Shown: piece by piece, positions 10,621-19,215 of the stretch
Position numbering within the stretch: position 1 is the stretch's first letter
Layout: the number at the start of each line of letters is the position of its first letter
NCBI GenBank assembly: GCA_963759115.1
Contig: CAVWXT010000006.1
Coordinates: forward strand, 620,001-684,000
Direction of reading: 5' to 3'
Length of the DNA stretch: 64,000 bases
DNA from: CAVWXT01 sp963759115
Lineage (GTDB): Bacteria > Planctomycetota > Planctomycetia > Pirellulales > Thermoguttaceae
Translations under genes and position numbers: made by a program
Notes under the pieces: model-generated
What the model saw: the letters and a program-made list of their open reading frames with translations, nothing else
What the model was told of the DNA's origin: nothing
Database searches by the model: none

Positions 10621-11101
10621 GATGTCATGTCCGATCTGCAGACTCGATCGGTCTGCATCAGGTGGGTTCCTTGTCAGGGGGGAATCGCCTGCGTCGGCTT
10701 GGCTGGACCGCCGGCCCGCGGTTTCCCCGTCGGCCGGCCCCCGGATGCCCTCCCGACACCAGAGCTTTTCGCAGCTTATCAGAACGTTCTGCGAACGTCA
10801 ACCAGCGAGGTCCGTCGCAACGCCCTGGATCGTCAGCGGGTTCTGGCTGGGTTCTGGTTCCCGCGCTCTGAGGCTGTGAATTTTTGCGGGAAACCGCTGT
10901 GGGAGGCGACTCCAGTCGCCGATCGTGCGGCGAAACACCGGAAATTCGGCGACTGGAGTCGCCTCCCACAATAAGTTCACACGCTCTCTGCGTGGGAACC
11001 AGGGTTATTGCCGTGCCGTGGATTTTTTGGGAACCATCCATCTTTCTCCAGTGGAAGGAAAATGGTAGCCTTGTAGGGCACAATCCTGAATTGCCCATGT
11101 C
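10621..11101. other. Non-coding stretch with large palindrome
   Basis: 480 bases between the divergent amidohydrolase and UPF0104 genes. Apart from the palindrome listed separately nothing coding is seen; both promoters should lie here. Confidence 0.5.
10857..10996. repeat. Palindromic element with core GGCGACTGGAGTCGCC
   Basis: Perfect 24-base arms at 10899-10922 and 10946-10969 (right arm begins TCGGCGACTGGAGTCGCC) around a 23-base centre. Weaker complementarity continues outward (GTGAA/TTCAC, then GGTTCCC/GGGAACC), so the whole imperfect palindrome spans about 140 bases. The core recurs at 33913-33930. It looks like a non-autonomous, MITE- or REP-like element. Confidence 0.75.
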
Positions 11102-12311
11102 ATGAAACGTGTGCTACACCACTTCGGCCGACTCCTAGTGCTGGCGATCTTTCTGTACGCCGCTTGGCTTCTCTACGAACGCCTGAAGCACTACACGCCG
11201 GAACAGATCTTCGATGCCGTTCGCGGGATCCCCAGGTGGCACATCGTGGCCGCGTCGCTGCTGACCGTGTTCAATTACCTGATCCTGGTGGGCTACGATT
11301 GGTTTGCCGTCCGCTGGGTGCGGGCGGGCAACGTGTCGCTGGGCAAAATCGCCCTGGCGTCGTTCACCGGCTACGCCTTCAGCTACAACTTCGGCGCCAC
11401 GCTGTTCGGCACTTCGATCCGCTACCGGCTCTACTCGGCCTGGGGCGTGCCGCTATTGAAGATCGTCGACCTGCTGCTGATCCTCGGGTTGACCTTCTGG
11501 TTTGGAGTCTTCGCGCTGGCGGGTGTAGTATTCATCGCATCCCCGCTCCCCATTCCCGAGAAACTGAGGCATATACCCCTTGCGCTTCACAGCACGTTCT
11601 GGTTGGGCCTGCTGATGTTGGTGATCGCGGGAGCCCTTGTGGCGTTCATTGCCCTGCGCCAGAAGCGAGTTAAGCCTTTCGGCTGGCAAACATTCTGGAC
11701 AGGGGTGTTGACGCTGGTGGGCCTCGTCCTCGCTGTGGCTCGTTTCCCACTTCCTGCGGGAGCTCAGTCTTCCCGCCAACACGTACTGGCTGGGCGTCGT
11801 GCTGCTATTGATCGCGATGGGATACGTAGGGCTGAGCGCCTTGCACCACAAACCCGTTCATGTTTTTGGCTGGCATATTCCCCTGCCGCCGCTGAAGCTG
11901 ACGGTGTACCAGATTGTCATTGCCTGCGGTGATCTGCTGGTGGCGGCAGCCGTCTTGTACATGCTCTTGCCGCCGGTGGATGGTGGCTATTTGAGGATCG
12001 TAGGGGTCTTCATGTTGGCGTTTGTGGTGGCCGTACTGTCGCACGTTCCGGGCGGGTACGGTGTTTTGGACTACTTAATCCTCGAACTGCTCCCCAAGGA
12101 ACAAGAGCCGATGGTGTTGGCCGCCATCATTGTGTTCCGCGTGATCTACTACTGGGTCCCACTGCTGATCGCCGCGGTCATGCTCGGCTGCAATGAACTG
12201 ACGCTGACCGACAACGCAACGGAGGAATCACCGCCCGAGGAAGGTTCATCGGCGAAATCGCCGCAACCTGGCAGTGGAGACCACGTGGTCTCGGCAGGCG
12301 AGCGTAGTTAG
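11102..12311 (+). CDS. UPF0104 / lysylphosphatidylglycerol synthase transmembrane-domain protein, frameshifted near 11750
   Basis: About 403 residues from ATG 11102. It is a polytopic inner-membrane protein: hydrophobic segments are seen at FGRLLVLAIFLYAAWLLY, ASLLTVFNYLILVGY, IVDLLLILGLTFWFGVFAL, FWLGLLMLVIAGALVAFI, and, after a frame break near 11750, TYWLGVVLLLIAMGYVGL, QIVIACGDLLVAAAVLYML, IVGVFMLAFVVAVLSHVPGG. The GY.FSYNFGATLFG and SHVPGGYGVLD motifs are typical of the UPF0104/YbhN family and of the membrane half of MprF. It lacks the soluble aminoacyl-transferase half of MprF. The family is thought to flip or handle lipids; substrate unknown. The gene faces the double hydrolase with a shared hairpin terminator between them. 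Confidence 0.75.
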
Positions 12312-12348
12312 GGCCCGTCGTAATGGAATAGGTTGGCCAATTGGGTGC

Positions 12349-12371
12349 CACGGGCTGCTTGTCAGCCCGTG
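12349..12371. terminator. Hairpin between convergent genes
   Basis: Arms CACGGGCT (12349-12356) and AGCCCGTG (12364-12371) with a 7-base loop lie between the ends of the UPF0104 gene and the hydrolase gene. There is no clear T-run, so it could serve as a Rho-assisted or bidirectional stop. Confidence 0.45.
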
Positions 12372-12423
12372 CTGTGGTCGATCCATGCGTTGGCCAGCAA
12401 GCGGCCAGTGACACCCAAGCTGT

Positions 12424-14509
12424 TCACTTGCCCGCGACCGGCTTGCCGGCCCCGTCTCGGGCGTCTTCCACCGTGAGTTTGCCGCCCAAAGTGGCCGCCA
12501 GGTTCGGCAGATCGTATTCCAAGAGGGCGCCGTGAACGACGTTGACGTATTGGTTGTAGCTTAGGCGGGACTCTAGCACGCTGGCCCACGAAACGAGCGT
12601 TCCGGAAAGCGTCACCGAGTTGAATAGCGACGGCTCCAGGGCGGCCGCGTGCAGGGCCGGAACCCCGACGTTGCCCACGGCAATCAGGTCCACCGAACCC
12701 AGACCACCGTCGACCCGCTTCGCCGCGTAGCGGGCCGCGACTAATACGTCCTCGGCTCGCATCCCCACGTACGAACGGCCGAGCAAATAGGCATCGCAGG
12801 CGTCGGCCCAATCCAAACCGATCCGAAGCCCAAAGGACCTTTGCGACGTCTGCTGGCTGCGGCCGGTGCCGCGGAGTTCCACCGCCAGCACGCGGGCGCC
12901 GCCGAGCGCGAGCCGCTCGATGGGGCCGCCGGGCGCCGCGCCGGCCTCGTTTCCCTTCTCGTGGACGTAGAGGACTATGCGGCCGTTGGCCGGCTTCTCC
13001 GGCACGAACAGTAGCGCCGGCAGTACGATGCCCTCCTCGGGCCGCAGTTCCAGCGCTTCAATCCGATAACCGGGGCGATGCTGAGTCTCGCCCTTGTCGA
13101 TCTGCGGAGAGGGCAACTGATCCAGTTTGCGGATGCCCGCAATCTGGCGGACCCGCTCCAACAGCCCTGCTCGATCCTTATTGGCCCAGGCTGCCGCGCG
13201 GCGGGGAGCCAACTCGTTCTCGTAGTCGTCGTTGAGATCGTACGCCGACCGCGCCGGGGAGATTCATGACCTTGCCCCCGGGCGCACATAGGGCCTCCTC
13301 GTTGCTGAGCAATTCCATCTCCGGCTCGACGATCGGCTCGTCCCTGTGCAGCAGCCACCGCGACATCCAGCGAACGACGCCTTCACGCAGCGGGCGGTCG
13401 TAGTTGTGGGGGGCGTCGTTCTCGATGATGTCGATCCGCTCGGCAAATCCCAGCCGCGTGTAAAGCCGCTTGGCCGAGCGGATGGTCTGCCAACTGCCGC
13501 CGATGGTGAAGTAATCCTTGGTGCCCTCGCAAAGCAGCGTCGGCACCGGCGCGCGGAGCATGAGCAGATCGGTCTGTTGTGGGCCCGCGGACATGGCCGC
13601 ATGACAGTGATGCTCGGCATCCTGCGGGCCGGCCGTTCTCAGAGTGACGGGCAGATTGTTGAGATAGCAGGCGGGGGCCGCCGCTTGGACGCGGTCGTCC
13701 AGCGCCACCGTGTAGGCGGTGAGGATGCCGCCGCCGCTGTTGCCCGTGCAGCCGATCCGCTGCGGATCGACCTCGGGCCGGGACTGGAGGTAGTCGATCG
13801 CCCGCATCGTGTCCCAAAGCAGGAACCGCGTCATGCTGCGGCCCAGGAGGATGCAGGCGGCGCCGACGATTTGGTGGCCGAGGATGCCGTCCAACTCCGG
13901 CCCGTCTTTGCCCGGCACGTAGGGACCGCGCTCTCCCCGATACTGAAAACGCTCGGCCTGGTCGATGGGGTCGAAGACCAGGGCCACCATTCCATTGAGC
14001 GCCAAGAGCGCCCCCATCGCCTGATAGCTCTTGTGGGCCTTGCCGTTGCCGGAGTGTCCGCACGGCTCAACCACGCCGGGGTAGGGCGGTTTGAAGCGGG
14101 CCGGGTCGGGCAGGAACAAGAGGCCCGTTACGTGCAGCCCCGGCTGGCTCTCGAAGATCACCTTCTCGACCGTGTAGCCCTCGCGTTGGATTTTCCCCGT
14201 AGTCCGGGCGTTTAGCGGCGTGCGGGCCGGCAGACCGCCCATTGATTCGATCAGCCGCTCTCGCGACTGCTTTTGATAGGCGGCGATCTCCTCGGGGGTG
14301 GTCCGGGCCTCGTATTCGGCTTCCCAACGCTGGGCGGCCTGATCCACTTGGCGGAGCAGATAACGCTTCATCATGTCGCGATCCGGCAGCGTGGCGGCCT
14401 CGGCCGGCTTCGATTCTTCGGCCCGCAAGTTGGCAATTCCGGCAATCGTCGCCAGCACGGCGAGAACGAAAGACAGCAAAGTGCGGCGGCAGGGAATGAA
14501 GTTTTCCAT
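12424..14509 (-). CDS. Secreted double alpha/beta hydrolase (acetyl xylan esterase-like), frameshifted near 13250
   Basis: About 695 residues. Start at ATG 14509 behind a GGGGATT site, with signal peptide MENFIPCRRTLLSFVLAVLA. The N-terminal domain is an alpha/beta hydrolase of the acetyl-esterase or dienelactone-hydrolase kind: oxyanion region PGVVEPCGHSGNG, nucleophile elbow GCTGNSGGG, catalytic Asp in CEGTKDYF, His in ENDAPHNY. One base seems lost near 13250; the corrected protein runs on as ARSAYDLNDDYENELAPRR into a second hydrolase-like domain (RIVLYVHEKG, ELRGTGRS). There the elbow reads VGNVGVPAL, with Val where Ser should be, so the second domain is probably non-catalytic. Planctomycete paralogues with this tandem layout probably deacetylate polysaccharides; the substrate is inferred only. 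Confidence 0.75.
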
Positions 14510-14534
14510 AGGAATCCCCGTGTGAGTAGGGATG

Positions 14535-14584
14535 GGCACTGCCCACCATTCGATGCCGCGCGGTCGGCGTTGGTGGGCAATGCC
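14535..14584. repeat. Inverted repeat with TGGTGGGCA arms
   Basis: Arms at 14535-14548 and 14571-14584 are inverse copies with one mismatch (GGCACTGCCCACCA / TGGTGGGCAATGCC). It lies between the molybdopterin subunit gene and the esterase gene and looks like a dispersed palindrome. Confidence 0.6.
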
Positions 14585-14618
14585 TACCAAACTGACAGCG
14601 GGATCACGCGGAACCGGA

Positions 14619-16781
14619 TCACGCCGCTCCGCTCTTTTCGATGGCCGCCAAGACTCGTTCCGGGGTCATCGGCAGTTGATACAGCCGGACGCCGATGGCG
14701 TCGAAGATGGCATTGGCCACCAGGGCGCCCATCACGATGATCGCCGGTTCGCCGCCACCCTGGGCCGGCGAAGTCTTGGCGTCGATCAACACGGTCTCGA
14801 TCTTCGGCAGCCAAGTGAACTGCGGAATCTGGTAGGTGCTGTAGTCGCGGTCGATGATGTCGCCGCCCTTGAAATGAATCTCTTCGCCCAGCGCGTACCC
14901 CAATCCCATGGTGATGCAGCCTTCCATCTGGATGATCGCTCCGGCAGGATTGATCACCAGTCCCATGTCCTGGGCGCAGACAACGCGCTTCACCTGGACC
15001 TTTCCCAGTTCCTTGTCGACCTTGACTTCCGCAATGTGCGCCACGTAGGTGCCCGAATCAATGCCGCAGGCGACGCCCAACCCACGGCCGCTCGGCGCCT
15101 TCTGCGGAGTCCACTCGAATTTCTCCGCCGCCGCCTTCAGCACGCGGATCATCCGCGGGTCTTTGAGGTTCTTCAGGCGGAACTCCACCGGATCGACGCC
15201 CGCCTTGGCGGCCATGATGTCGATCTGCGATTCGCGGGCGTGGCTGTTCGTATTGGTGCCGGGAGCACGCCACGCGCCGGTGGCGAAGGGATGCGTGCCG
15301 GGCTCCGAACGAAAGCCGCCGCCGTGCGACATCGTGCTGTGGTGAGGAATGTTGTAGAAGTGCCGTGCCTCCCGCTCGCCCGCGAAGTAAACGTGAAAGT
15401 CCCAGAGCACGATCTGGCCTGCGCCGTCGACGCCCGATTTGATCTTCACGATCGCGGCCGGCCGGAAGGTGTCGAAGAAGAACTCCTCGGGCCGGCTCCA
15501 GGCGACTTGGACCGGTTTGCCCACGGCCTTGGCGAGGATCGCGGCCTCGACGGCCTGCTGACCGCCGCTTTTTCCCCCGAAACCGCCGCCGAGGAAGGGC
15601 GGGATGACGCGGACCTTGGCGGCCGGCATTCCCAGCGTCCGGGCCAACTCGTCGCGCAAGGAGAATGGCGTCTGCGTGGAGGGCCACACCGTCATCTTGT
15701 CGCCGTCGAGATTTGCCACCGCGGCGTGGGGCTCGATCGGCGAATGCGCCACGTAGCTGTTCAAATAGGTCGCCTCAACCACCTGGGAGGCGAGTTGTTC
15801 GCCCGTTTTCAGGTCCCCGCCCTTGCCGAGAGATCGGCCCTCGGGCGCGACTCTCAGCAGGTGGTCGAAGATCGTTTTGTCGTCCACGTCGGCCTTGGGC
15901 AGATCGAATTCGGCCTTCACCTTCTTGAGGGCCATTTCGGCCACGTCCGGATGCCGATGGAGCACGGCCACGAGATCGCCTTCCTTCACGACTCGCACGC
16001 CCTCGATCTTCGCAGCTTCGGAAGTATCCACGCTCTTCAGGGTCGCGCCGTGAGCGGGCGGCCGCAGGATCTTGGCGCACAACATGCCGGGCAGGCGGAT
16101 GTCGGCGGCATATTTCGCCACGCCGGTCACCTTGTCGCGGCTGTCTCTTCTCAACACCGGTTTGCCCACCAACTGGAAATCGGCGACGGCCTCGAGCGGG
16201 GCCTTCTGCTTCAGGTGCCGCTCGATGGTCTTTCCCCGGGCCAGTTCCGCGTACGAGACCCGCTTCTCCTTTTGTCCCTTGGGGCAGATCGCGCCATGCT
16301 CGACGGTGAGATCGGCAACCGGAGTTTGCAGATGCTCGGCGGCCAGTTCCAGCAACACGCCTCGGGCCTCGGCGCCCGCCGCCCGCAGCGGCGGTCCGAA
16401 ATAGCGGGTGCTCATCGACCCGAAGGTGCCCATGTCCCAGGGGCAAAGGTCCGTATCGCCCATGACCATGTCGACCTGCTCGACGGGCATTTTCAACTCC
16501 TCGGCCAGCATCTGGGCCAGCGACGTGACAACGCCCTGTCCCATCTCGACCTTGCCGGTGAAGCAAGTGACCCGGCCATCCTCTCCAATGCGGAGAAAGG
16601 CGTTGAAATCGGTGGGCAAGGCCGGGCGGCCGCCCTTCTGCTGGGCGAACAACTCGGCGTCGCCGAGGGCCAGGAAGATGAAAATCCCTCCGCCCATGAC
16701 CTTGAGAAACTCCCGCCGGTCGGGGGCGAGGAGATCGGGGATACCGCGGAAATCCAGTTCAAAATAGTTGTTGTTGCTCAT
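14619..16781 (-). CDS. Molybdopterin-binding subunit of an isoquinoline 1-oxidoreductase-type dehydrogenase
   Basis: 720 residues. Start at ATG 16781, eight bases after GGAGG and overlapping the stop of the small subunit (ATGA). It is the large subunit of a xanthine-oxidase-family hydroxylase: RVTCFTGKVEMGQG, the Moco loops LGGGFGGKSGGQQ and ATGAWRAPGTNTNSHARESQID, and the catalytic Glu in QGGGEPAIIVMGALVANAI near the C-terminus. The N-terminus holds a twin-arginine-like segment DRREFLKVMGGGIFIFLAL, as in isoquinoline oxidoreductase beta subunits, pointing to export of the folded heterodimer. Electrons would pass through the two [2Fe-2S] clusters of the partner to an outside acceptor, since no FAD subunit is encoded here. 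Substrate is probably an aldehyde or N-heterocycle; it cannot be read from sequence. Confidence 0.85.
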   Translation of the reverse strand: MSNNNYFELDFRGIPDLLAPDRREFLKVMGGGIFIFLALGDAELFAQQKGGRPALPTDFNAFLRIGEDGRVTCFTGKVEMGQGVVTSLAQMLAEELKMPVEQVDMVMGDTDLCPWDMGTFGSMSTRYFGPPLRAAGAEARGVLLELAAEHLQTPVADLTVEHGAICPKGQKEKRVSYAELARGKTIERHLKQKAPLEAVADFQLVGKPVLRRDSRDKVTGVAKYAADIRLPGMLCAKILRPPAHGATLKSVDTSEAAKIEGVRVVKEGDLVAVLHRHPDVAEMALKKVKAEFDLPKADVDDKTIFDHLLRVAPEGRSLGKGGDLKTGEQLASQVVEATYLNSYVAHSPIEPHAAVANLDGDKMTVWPSTQTPFSLRDELARTLGMPAAKVRVIPPFLGGGFGGKSGGQQAVEAAILAKAVGKPVQVAWSRPEEFFFDTFRPAAIVKIKSGVDGAGQIVLWDFHVYFAGEREARHFYNIPHHSTMSHGGGFRSEPGTHPFATGAWRAPGTNTNSHARESQIDIMAAKAGVDPVEFRLKNLKDPRMIRVLKAAAEKFEWTPQKAPSGRGLGVACGIDSGTYVAHIAEVKVDKELGKVQVKRVVCAQDMGLVINPAGAIIQMEGCITMGLGYALGEEIHFKGGDIIDRDYSTYQIPQFTWLPKIETVLIDAKTSPAQGGGEPAIIVMGALVANAIFDAIGVRLYQLPMTPERVLAAIEKSGAA

Positions 16782-17260
16782 GATTTCTTTCCTCCGCTCA
16801 TGACGGTGGCCGCGGACTGGATGGCCTCGACGATGCGCGTATGTGCGCCGCAGCGGCAATAGTTGTGGTCCATGAACCGCAAGATTTCTGCGCGGCTGGG
16901 CTGCGGATTCTTCTTCAACAGGCCGACCGCCCGAACGATCATTCCCGGCGTGCAGAACCCGCATTGCAGGGCGTCCTGCTCGACAAATGCCTCCTGCACC
17001 GGATGCAGCTTGCCGTTGGCGGCCAGCCCTTCGATCGTGACCACCTCTCTCCCCTCGACCTGCTTGACGGGGATCTGGCAGGACTTGACGGGCTCGCCAT
17101 CCACCAGCACCGTGCAGGCGCCGCAATGGCCTTCGCCACAGCCGTGCTTGCTGCCGGTCAACTCCAGGTCGGATCGCAAGACCCAGAGGAGTTTCCGTTG
17201 GCCGTCGACACTCACGCGGACGGGCCTCTCATTGAGCTTGAACTGAACGGTTTCTTCCAT
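16778..17260 (-). CDS. [2Fe-2S] small subunit of the molybdenum hydroxylase
   Basis: 160 residues from ATG 17260, preceded by GGGGGAACG. The plant-type [2Fe-2S] domain shows GCGEGHCGACTVLVDG with the fourth ligand in SCQIP; the helical second domain shows QCGFCTPGM and HNYCRCGAHTRI. Length and layout match the small subunits of isoquinoline 1-oxidoreductase and aldehyde dehydrogenase. It is coupled to the Moco subunit by an ATGA overlap. Insertion-sequence copy 1 begins only 145 bases upstream and may have displaced or supplied its promoter. Confidence 0.88.
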   Translation of the reverse strand: MEETVQFKLNERPVRVSVDGQRKLLWVLRSDLELTGSKHGCGEGHCGACTVLVDGEPVKSCQIPVKQVEGREVVTIEGLAANGKLHPVQEAFVEQDALQCGFCTPGMIVRAVGLLKKNPQPSRAEILRFMDHNYCRCGAHTRIVEAIQSAATVMSGGKKS

Positions 17261-17435
17261 AGACGTTCCCCCTTCGTCGAAAGACCATCCACCGGCCGAG
17301 ATTCGCGCCCTAGTCCGCGCAGCCGGAGAAACAGCCAGGATTATAGTGGCCCGTCCGACAACACGCAAACCGGGCGAAACGAGGGTGTGTGGCAAGATTT
17401 CATGGCGGCAGGTCCCGCCTGGGGTGATGAAAACT

Positions 17436-18749
17436 TCATGTTGACGTGGAAAGTGGTTCTTCCGTAATCTCTTGCGCCTGGCGACGGGCGGCGAAAACGA
17501 CTTGACGCTGGGCCTGGGGCGTGGTGCCAAGTTGGTCGGCACACCACCGACGAACCATTTTGCCCGGGGTGCGCTCCAACGCAGCTTGGACAACCTCCTC
17601 GTCCAACGATCCAACCAGCGCCCCGAGTCCCAGGATCAGGCTCGTGAAGCCTCCTTGGCTCTGTTCCCCGGAAAGCGACTTCTGCTTGCCAAAGCAGGAT
17701 TCGATCACTTCCGAGGAACCCGGATACCTCTCGTGCTCCGTCAAGCCGCGCGTCTGCTCCTGCGCAACTTCCCTCAATTGTTCACAAAGCCACAGGCCGG
17801 ACGCATCGCGGGCGAACGGTCGAGTCCGGACTAGCAACTCCCCCGCGGTGCCCAACGTCAGACCGCCGCTACGGATCATCTGCACGCCCGCCTCGGCGAT
17901 CCGTCGCCACTGCTCCCACGCGATGATCGCCGCGCGGTAGTCGCGCAGCCAGCCGAGTTTCTCCTCCAGGCGCTCCACGCTGCAATAACGGAGCACTTCG
18001 GCGGGATGCTCGTCCAAAGCCCAGAGAGCCGTGTCGGCCCAGTCCAGCAAAGGGCCGAGGTTCATGTAGCGGGCCTTGGAACGTTGGGTGGCAGGGGCCA
18101 GGAACGCCAACTCGGTTTGCCGCATTTTCCGCTTGGCCACCAGCAGTTGCTTCGAGAAGGTTGCCCACAGAGGATCTCTCTCCCACAGACCCTTCAGCAG
18201 ACAAGCCGCCTTGTGCGCCACGTCGTAAATCGCACGCACAGCCGGATATCGCCGGCAAAATCGCTGCACGCCAGCCCACAGATCGGCCCCGTGGTCACTG
18301 ACGATCCCACAAGGTGGACCGGTCACCGACACGTGCCGCTCCAACTGCACCAGCACCGCCTCGCCGTTGGAAGAGGCCATCGGCACCACGCCAATCGCCT
18401 CCCAATGACTCCAGGCGAGGTGTTCACCCGGCGGCGGCAAGTCGGCCAGACGGATCCCCAAGATTACCAGACACTTCAGCCGGCCGGCCGGCACCGTATG
18501 GTCGAGGATCCAGACCCAATCCGCGGCGCGGGTTTTCACGCGGGTCAACTTGTAGTATCCCACGCGAAGAAGCCACATCCGCCCCGTGGTCCAGTGCGGC
18601 GTCTCGCCGAACGCCTCGGGCAAGTAGGCCGTCAGTACCGACCCAACCCGTGTCACAGCCCGCACCGTCAGGTCCAACGCGAAACGAAGCGTCAGGCAGA
18701 TTGGACTCACGCCATAACCGTGCCGACGTGGCGCAGGCCCCCCAGACAC
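17436..18749 (-). CDS. DDE-type transposase (insertion sequence copy 1)
   Basis: 437 residues beginning with GTG at 18749, whose first base is the last base of the preceding stop (TAGTG), so translation is coupled to the small upstream gene. Candidate catalytic acids are Asp in VWILDHTV, Asp in CGIVSDHGADLW and Glu in SSEVIESCFGKQ, in the order and spacing expected of an RNase H-fold transposase. I do not recognise the IS family. It differs from the copy at 60214-61527 by a Val/Phe change (LREVAQ against LREFAQ), which argues for recent duplication. Confidence 0.8.
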   Translation of the reverse strand: MSGGPAPRRHGYGVSPICLTLRFALDLTVRAVTRVGSVLTAYLPEAFGETPHWTTGRMWLLRVGYYKLTRVKTRAADWVWILDHTVPAGRLKCLVILGIRLADLPPPGEHLAWSHWEAIGVVPMASSNGEAVLVQLERHVSVTGPPCGIVSDHGADLWAGVQRFCRRYPAVRAIYDVAHKAACLLKGLWERDPLWATFSKQLLVAKRKMRQTELAFLAPATQRSKARYMNLGPLLDWADTALWALDEHPAEVLRYCSVERLEEKLGWLRDYRAAIIAWEQWRRIAEAGVQMIRSGGLTLGTAGELLVRTRPFARDASGLWLCEQLREVAQEQTRGLTEHERYPGSSEVIESCFGKQKSLSGEQSQGGFTSLILGLGALVGSLDEEVVQAALERTPGKMVRRWCADQLGTTPQAQRQVVFAARRQAQEITEEPLSTST

Positions 18750-19018
18750 TACGAGCGCCGTTTTTCCCCCAGTTCAGCACGCAACGCTTCTACCTCGCGA
18801 TTCAAAGCCTCGACCTGTTCCGCCTGCACTCGGGATTCTGCGGCGGAGGTCTCGGCCCGGCTACGCCACTCGCTACGGCTGTTGACCACGTCCGTCACGC
18901 GAACCTTCAGTCGTTTGATCTCCTTGGTCCGCTCCTGCACTTTCGCCTTCCACTGATCCCGACTCTCCTCCAGCCATGCTGCCCACGCATCCCATCGCGT
19001 CGTCCCTGTCTCTGCCAT
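18749..19018 (-). CDS. Small coiled-coil accessory protein of the insertion sequence, copy 1
   Basis: 89 residues from ATG 19018, after GAGGAGCAATGG. It begins MAETGTTRWDAWAAW and is then almost entirely a charged coiled coil (heptads through ERTKEIKRLKVRV and VEALNREVEALRAEL). It probably aids transposase assembly or DNA binding. Longer upstream starts exist but run into the terminal inverted repeat. Copy 2 differs by one Val/Ala change. Confidence 0.65.
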   Translation of the reverse strand: MAETGTTRWDAWAAWLEESRDQWKAKVQERTKEIKRLKVRVTDVVNSRSEWRSRAETSAAESRVQAEQVEALNREVEALRAELGEKRRS

Positions 19019-19215
19019 CCCATTGCTCCTCGGCTGCCCACCCGCTTCCGCCCACGTTGCTGCGCAAGAGAATGGTAATCTAAACCCTTTCCAAACCCGC
19101 ACGTCAAGACCAAGTTTTCATCAGCCTAGGCGGGACCTACCGCGTGCCACCACGATTGATCCGGGTCCCCATTCTTGGTAGACTTGGGTTGGCCATGTCG
19201 AGGGAAGGCGAGATC

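Larger units (their letters stand above)
17405..19143 (-). mobile_element. Two-ORF insertion sequence, copy 1 (family not assigned)
   Basis: About 1,739 bases bounded by inverted ends reading GCGGYAGGTCCCGCCT then RGGSTGATGAAAACTT (17405 onward, and 19143 inward on the other strand). It carries a small coiled-coil gene and a 437-residue transposase. A second copy, nearly identical and inverted, lies at 59820-61546. I could not define a target duplication. Confidence 0.85.

Noticed and set aside
14532..16862. 776-codon plus-strand open frame
   Set aside because: Antisense to the molybdopterin subunit gene, which has clear motifs and a ribosome site.
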